The position numbers and the translations under genes were made by a program. From Tillandsia leiboldiana (lineage: Eukaryota > Streptophyta > Magnoliopsida > Poales > Bromeliaceae), in the NCBI GenBank assembly GCA_029204045.2, contig CM055067.1:29772838-29836837 (forward strand): 64,000 bases of DNA, read 5' to 3'. Positions 57,441 through 64,000 of the stretch are shown piece after piece. Within the stretch, counting starts at the first letter, position 1; every line of letters begins with the position of its first letter. The notes below the pieces were generated by a model. It saw only the letters and a list, made by a program, of their open reading frames with translations. It made no database searches and was not told the DNA's origin.

Positions 57441-60309
57441 TGTCACGCCCCGGGGTCGAAACTGCGACCCGGGCTCGCCAAAAGATCCGCCACCTATGCC
57501 AAACCCGCATAGGCGAAGCGTCCTACCTGCAAGAAAAGTACTACAGCTAAACAGATATCAGAACTATAAATAAAAAAAAAATCTGCTGTATAACTAAAAT
57601 CAACCACTGTACAACTAGAAATAATACAACAATGTCCATCTCCCAAAAAAATGGTAATCATACAGTATCCTCATATACAAAACTCGAAACTCAACAGGGA
57701 GATATCTCCAATAAATATATCAGTGTACAGTCTCTCAATACATATCATATCCTCACTACATCAGTCTCTCAAAAGAGAAAATAAAATAACTAATCTACTG
57801 AAGCTCTCCTCGGAAGGGGTACCGCTACTCTCCAATCATGGGTAGGGATCTAGCTCGCAACTCCCTCGCCTCGATCAACGACCGCAGAATCAGCAACACC
57901 CGCTAAGACTCTGCAAAACAAAGGAGAGGAAAGAAAGGGAGGGGGAAAACCCCCAAAGGGTGTGAGAACTACACCAAAAAGGGAGTTCTCAGTGGGTACC
58001 ACCGTCAGGCCCGACGGTCTGCCCACCAAGTCCTCAAGAGACATAAAATAACCAAGGCAGTAAGAACTGAACAAGAAAGCTGAAGACACTCAACAGCTAT
58101 CATGCCCTTATCTAAAGGCTTAACCTCTCACATAACGGTCAAAGTACTCACACGACACGGGACCACCGTCAAACCTAACGGCTCCCAACAACACAAGTAC
58201 TGGTCTAAACACAGCTACTAGACTCTACTCAGCCCCCAGGCACGAGTGCAACAATGAAGGTATCTGACCGAGTAAACCCAATCAAATGGGCCGGTATAAA
58301 ACCGAGTACTGCCTGCTCTGCTGTCGAACTCAAGAACTCATTTGTGGGAATACTGACCGACTACTGACCGGTACGGCCGCATCCCAAAATAGGTGACAGA
58401 CCGACTACTGACCGGTACGGTCGCACCCAAAATAAGTGACAGACCGGCTCCTGACCGGCACGGTTGCACATTAAATAAGTGACAGACCGGCTCCTGACCG
58501 GCACGGTTGCACATTAAATAAGTGACAGACCGGCTCCTGATCGGCACGGTCGTACACTAAATAAGTAGAAAACCCCGCCCACTAGAGAAATCTGATAACC
58601 AATCTGGTGCATAAATAAATGTCCGGTCAACCGCCCAATATCCGCGGTTGCCGCAATACCCTGCCGTCTATAATCCAGCACAACCCGTCCCTGACACCAA
58701 TGTCCCGGCTACACTACCCCCGACCCCTGCTCGCACCCGAGCGACACAGACCGCCTGACTAACACAGAAGGAGAAAGGAATAACATGGTTTCTCCTAAGT
58801 CAAGTTCCAAAAAGTAGTGTAGCAGTAAAAGATGGCCTAACCAGATGACCATATAAGCATGCAAATGTCCTTCACTTAGCAAGTTAAGTATAGGTGACCA
58901 ATTCTTACAAGAACTAAGGCATACTATCGCTTAAGTATCCAGTGTACAAGAATGTCAAATGCCAACCTTTGCACATGCATAAACAATCTCCAACCAGATA
59001 AATCATGATATTCTCCTTAACATAATATTCCCAAAGTATTAGACCACATACCTTTATGCAAGATATAGCTATTTACTAGTATCTAGTCTCCTGGAGATGC
59101 AAGTGCTACTAAAAGTCCATAATCTCATACAAGCATGCTGTCAATCACATAGGGTAAGTCCCTTAGGTAAGCATTTACAATTCATCATCATGAATATATA
59201 AATGCTGCAAGTCCTCGATAATATTTAACGTGAATATAAATCTTGCAATTCCCTTTATACAACCATCCTTCCTAGCTTACCTCACAATAACATACAATTA
59301 TTGCACCTTAAACATGCATGCATTCTAATATAAGAATTAGAGAACCGTCCACCGGTTCTGGGAACAAAGCACCCACCTGAAACGCTTTCCGCAGGCAAAG
59401 CCGAAGTCGGGGAAGCGCCGGATCCTCAAACTGACGAAACCTCGAAAATCGTGCCGCACGCGCGCACACTGCCGCGAATCACGAAAAATCCCCGGAAGCT
59501 CGAGCACAAATTAAAAATTACATAAGTCCAAGTCCATCGGCATAAAGGTAACCCACAGCACACTTAAAATACATACCTGCAAATATTAAGTCCACAGCAC
59601 CCTCAAGAAGCTCCAATGCACCCATAAAATTCACTTAGGCCCACAGCACACACACACACTTCCCAGCACAAAATAATTCTCCAACACAACACTATGCTCA
59701 CAATAAAATCATATAACCACCTACAACTCCAATGCACAACACATATACAACTCATAGCACCATCAGCATGCTCACTTAAACACCAGTACACATTAGATCC
59801 ACAATCCCCCCCCTTTTACAAGCTCCAAGCATACTAATAGTTAATATCCACACATACACAAACCCTTAATCCCACCTTTACACAGTACCAACAACAACAG
59901 CCACAAGTCCACTATAACATCTGCATGATCATAATACAAATGCTCACTTTCACAAAGCACACTCCAAAATTTCACAATCCTTAATATACTCACCAAAATT
60001 CTCAGCATCATCTCTGCTCCAACACAACCAACCAGCAGCACCAAGATCACAGCCAACCCAAGTCACCCATATCCAGCATCTGTCCACACCAAAGCAAGGA
60101 AAAGAAATAGAAAGAATCCATTAAAATCGGCCAAACCCCGATCCCCAAGCTTACTGGGCAAACCAGCCCTCGGTCGCCGAAAATGCGGCGCGCCCATGCG
60201 AGAAATTTCCTGCGCACGTGCCGCAGCGCGCCGCCCAGCCGCTGCCCGCATGGCGCCCGCGCTAGCCGCCTGCCGCGCGGCGCCCGCGGGCAGCTGCGCG
60301 CAGCCCTGG
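57441..60309 (-). repeat. Element D LTR (partial), minus orientation
   Basis: Starts TGTCACGCCCC at 57441 after GATTACTGG, in the middle of the duplicated LTR. It carries SL-c (about 57449-57474), SL-b with a new stem CCTATGC/GCATAGG (57493-57513), SL-a (57963-57991) and four to five repeats of about 44-46 bp with GACCGGCTCCTGACCGG (about 58340-58560). An AT-rich stretch (58880-60060) and a very GC-rich block (60180-60308) follow, where E interrupts it. No ORF with a recognisable domain. Confidence 0.82.
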
Positions 60310-63300
60310 TGTCACGCCCCGGGGTCGAAACTGCGACCCGGGCTCGCCAACAGATCCGCCATCTGTACGGAAACTGCCGCACAGACGAAGCGTCTACCCT
60401 GCAAGTCAGATCTATAGCTAAAAACATGTATCAGAGCTGAAACTAAAACCAAAAGCTATAGAATAAAAACTGAACATCTGTAATAGTAAAATCTCTATCT
60501 CGATACAAAGTCTCTCAGCTAAAAAGTAAGAGTAGTCCTCACTGATCTCACAGAATGTCCAGTACAAAAGTGGAAACATAAAATACACCGGGTACAACTA
60601 CCTCAGACTCTCCATGCTGGTAAGGAACTAATCGGTCGCGTCCTCACCTCGATCTGCTGTCTCCGCGCGAACCAAGCCGGAACAGCTGCCTCAACCTGTC
60701 ACCGCAGCGGGTGTGAGATCTACTGCAGGAGGCAGATCTCAGTGGGTACCGTCCCAATATCCACGGTATGCCCACTAAGTCTACTGGAGGCAAAACAGAT
60801 AGGTATGCAGATAGATAGATAAAAGAAAAGCAGGAAAGAAACTACAGCTAATAAGTAACGACATCATGCTGAAGGAACTCTACTCTGACCCTGCTATGCA
60901 TACACTAACACTGCTAATAATATGCCTCAAGTACTATGCTCAAAGGGAAACTCATCAATGAACATGCTATGCCATCACTCTCTCAATGTCACCCAATCTC
61001 AATGACTGCCTCATAGGGTCCAGTCAAGCCTGCGCCAAACCTACTGCCACCTCGTCCACACTGGGACGGGACTTACGTAGGGCGTCCCACACGGACTATA
61101 TCAAGCGAAAGCTAGTGTATCAACTAGTCGCATCATCGCAGCCTCGTCAGGCTCGGTATCATCATCGCACCCGGGGCGTAGCTCGAGGGGAGCGACCCCA
61201 CCGAACTCAAGTATCACATCTGTATCACTGTCTCAAGCGGCACATGCAGGCTATAGTCCACGATCAAACAGATCGGTATCTCAAAGCTCAAAGCACAACT
61301 CAGTCGGAAAAAGAACCTCGACTCAAACAGGAATAGCCCAAACACTCTCACAGCTATGTCGGAGAACCCTCAACGACTCAATCTGATAATGCACGACCAT
61401 GGCTGAGTCGGGAAACCTCCGTGACTCGATCTGCCAGAACCCCCAAATATCCTCAGAACTAAGTGGGAGAACCACCTCCACCACTAAATCAGAAACATAA
61501 CCCATGGTATAGAATAAACCCATCGATCCCCAACAAGGAAGAAGAACTCACAGGACACTAGAACTCAGCACACATGCTCTAAAATCCACTCGGCCCCCCG
61601 GCACGAGTAAACAAGCACCTTGAACCTATGCCATACCTTCGACATCTCATAATTTAAAAATCATTTTGAAATCATTGATTTTCCTTAAAAAACGCGTTTC
61701 TCAAATTTTAAAACGGTTCAGGTGCAGTTATGATGCAAACAAAACATGAAACCTAGTGTCATATGATATCAGGAGGCTACTAAAAATAATCCGGGGTTCC
61801 AATAAATTTTACAGAAAATTTCAGGCAACTGTCAGATGTAAAAACAGCGAAAACGCCTAGTAAACATGATCAACTTGCATTCAATAGCATTAAAGGGCAT
61901 TCCATAAATTTTGGAGAAATTCCAACCCACCTGGAACGCTTTCTGTAGGCAATTGCTGAAGTCGGTGAAGTGCTGGAACCTCGAACTGACGAAACCTCGA
62001 AAATCGTGCCGCAAAAACCCGGAAAATCCTCGGAAGCTCCAATAAAATTTTCCGAGTCCAAACAAAAATCCGTGCATACTAGGGCTCATTCCATGGGTAA
62101 ACACAGTGCAAACAATAGCCCAAGTACACCACAACCCACCAACAGTAAGCTCACATTATAACAAAAATCTATAGTCTAATTAATTTCACCTCATCACTAA
62201 CAGCATGCATAATTTAATTCCATCATAATTAAACATATAAACTCCCAGCTTCAAATTCATACACATAGCATCCCCCAGCAACAGCATAAGCAAGGCTCAA
62301 GCACACCTCCAATTCACCATAGCACTATCATTAAACATCTGCCCCAAGATAAAATACATGATCACATATATTATTCTGGAAGTTCCATTACACCCAATTA
62401 ACTCCAATTGCACACAACTAATTAAAGTCCATATATACACAAAGACCCACAGCCCACAACTCATTACACACTCTCTAACACCATCACAGAGAATCACAGC
62501 ACCCTCTAAAATTCACTCTTACAAAGAAACATACACCCACATACACAATCCTATAGCTCCAATAACAAGGATAACCCAACAGCATAATCTAACACATGCT
62601 TACAACCTCTAGCACATTAACAAACATCCCCACATACCTAAAGGCTTCAAAAATCTACAACAACCAAACAACACCCTCCAAATTTTACCCAATATTACAA
62701 TCTTCAAAGTCCACCATTCCAAGCCAACTCAAAGAAAATTCCAATTCCCCTGCTCTTACACAATCACACACCCTGCTCATCTCAAACCTGCAGCAGCAAC
62801 AAACCGAGGCACCAAGCCAACCTGTGAGAGAAAGGAGGGAACCCAAAAAATTAGCGGAAGTGGGGGTTAATTGCGTGGTCGCCGGCGCCAAAACCAAGCC
62901 CAAAGCGGAAAACACCGCGCGCGACACGCGTCGCAAACTGCAGCGAAGCTAAAGCCGTCGCCGCGGCACTAACCAGCAGCCGCAGCACCTCCTGGGCCCG
63001 CTGCTGCGCTGCCTGGGCCCGCCACGCGGCGCCCAGGCCCGCAGCGGCCGCCCAGGCCCGCTGCGCACCGCGCGCGCAGCGCGCGCTTGCGCACTGCGCG
63101 GCGCCCGCCCGCGCGCGGCGCCCGCCTGGGCGCTGCGCCCGCAGCGCGCGCTTGCTCGCCTGCGCGCCCGAAGCGGAGTCCAGCCGCTTGCTGCCCTCAG
63201 TTATGGGACAGCAAGCCCCCCTCCTCTACACCCACTCCAACCTCTTCTCACACGAAAGCAAAAAAAACAAAAGAAAAGCACGCACCTCAACCATCCCGCC

Positions 63301-64000
63301 GCGCACGCCGTTCGCCGCGCTCACGCTCGGCCCACTAGGCTTCAAGGAGGGTGTTCCATCATCAAAGCTCCATCCTCATCACACTTTTCTTTAGTTCCTT
63401 CTCCTTCTTCTCTCTTCCTTTCTCTCCTTTTCTCAATCCTCTGTTTCCAAAAATTTCCTCTGTTTCACTAATAAGAAGGAGACGATGACGTGGCGGGCTT
63501 CTTAATTAAGGGAGGGAGGTGGGTGAGGGGTAGTTGGGAAACAATAAATGCACAAGAAGAAAACTCACTCCTTTAATTTAAATGCATTCAAATACCCACT
63601 CTCTTAATCCAATTAATTCAATTTCCAATCTCTTTCTTTCCTTCTTTACTTTGCTGCCACACAGACTTATCTCAAAAAATAATTAAATTAAATAGTTAAT
63701 CCAAAATAGGCCAACTCCAAGTCACTTTTTGCCTTCGTGGCCTCCGCACCAGTCCGAACCTCCCGAACCCCGCTGTAATCTCAAAGCATACCAGTTCCAA
63801 GTGTACCCGAAATTCTGCACTCTACTATGAAGTCGGTATTTCCCAAATCCAGTTCTCAATCGGCGCACAACGCCCGGAAAATCCCCGAATCAAGCTGGGC
63901 TTCTGCGTGGATCCGCATCAACCCGACATCATCTGTAAACAACAAAAGCAACATGCCCGAGGCAATTCCTCCGCACCACGCCATCTTGCGAGGTCGGCGC
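60310..64000 (-). repeat. Element E LTR (partial, runs off the window), minus orientation
   Basis: Starts TGTCACGCCCC at 60310 inside the GC-rich block of D. It has SL-c, SL-b (60362-60385) and SL-a (60714-60741). The block at 61920-62045 aligns with 59370-59500 of D, so E and D are the same family. An AT-rich stretch (62150-62760) and a GC-rich block (62920-63180) follow. No second LTR or TGTGAGG-type end appears before 64000, so the LTR exceeds 3.69 kb. No gene recognised. Confidence 0.8.

Noticed and set aside
57651..63400. Short ORFs in D and E
   Set aside because: All are under about 150 codons, AT- or GC-biased, and lack family motifs or agreement between the two copies.

Overview
The window is plant heterochromatin-like DNA made almost entirely of nested LTR retrotransposons. 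I find no cellular protein gene, tRNA, rRNA or CRISPR array. Ty1/copia Sireviruses with a plant-specific envelope-like ORF, chromovirus-type Ty3/gypsy elements primed by initiator tRNA-Met, and a TRIM point to a repeat-rich seed plant, probably an angiosperm; the species cannot be read from the sequence.

Layout. (1) 1-16581: the 3' half of a plus-strand Sirevirus (RT-RNase H end, env-like ORF, 3' LTR). Its 3' LTR is split by element A (5074-15497, minus), a coding-free element with 3,566-bp LTRs and a minisatellite-filled interior. (2) 16582-17470: Ty3/gypsy RT-RNase H fragment that hosts the Sirevirus. (3) 17471-20712: truncated minus-strand Sirevirus (5' LTR and broken gag). (4) 20713-25410 and 45540-49471: old A-related LTR pieces in alternating orientation. 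(5) 25411-45534: element B (minus; LTRs of about 3.9 kb, degenerate pol). Its right LTR is split by element C (31749-41766, minus), which has 4,704-bp LTRs around only 610 bp. (6) 49571-54780: a third Sirevirus (minus) with 5' LTR, gag and partial pol but no protease, carrying a 575-bp TRIM (51182-51756). (7) 54781-57440: plus-strand A-related LTR fragment with an internal tandem duplication. (8) 57441-64000: two related minus-strand LTRs, D and E, with E inserted in D and running off the window.

Exact 5-bp target duplications (GTGTT for A, ATTGG for B, CCTCT for C, GACTG for the TRIM) and equal LTR lengths fix most boundaries and the order of insertion. A, C and the TRIM have no recognisable coding capacity and B has only dead pol, so all would depend on enzymes from intact relatives that are not in the window.

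The most unusual content is RNA-level structure in the LTRs. All three Sirevirus LTRs carry, downstream of the TATA box, an array of five to eight short hairpins with a near-invariant hexaloop TGGATT and different but self-complementary stems. The A/D/E group of gypsy LTRs carries a conserved set of stem-loops near the U5 end, whose stems differ between copies by paired, compensatory substitutions. The env-like ORF is preceded by a promoter-like module built from the same ATCCGGAT palindromes as the LTR, and by a plausible 5'-leader intron.
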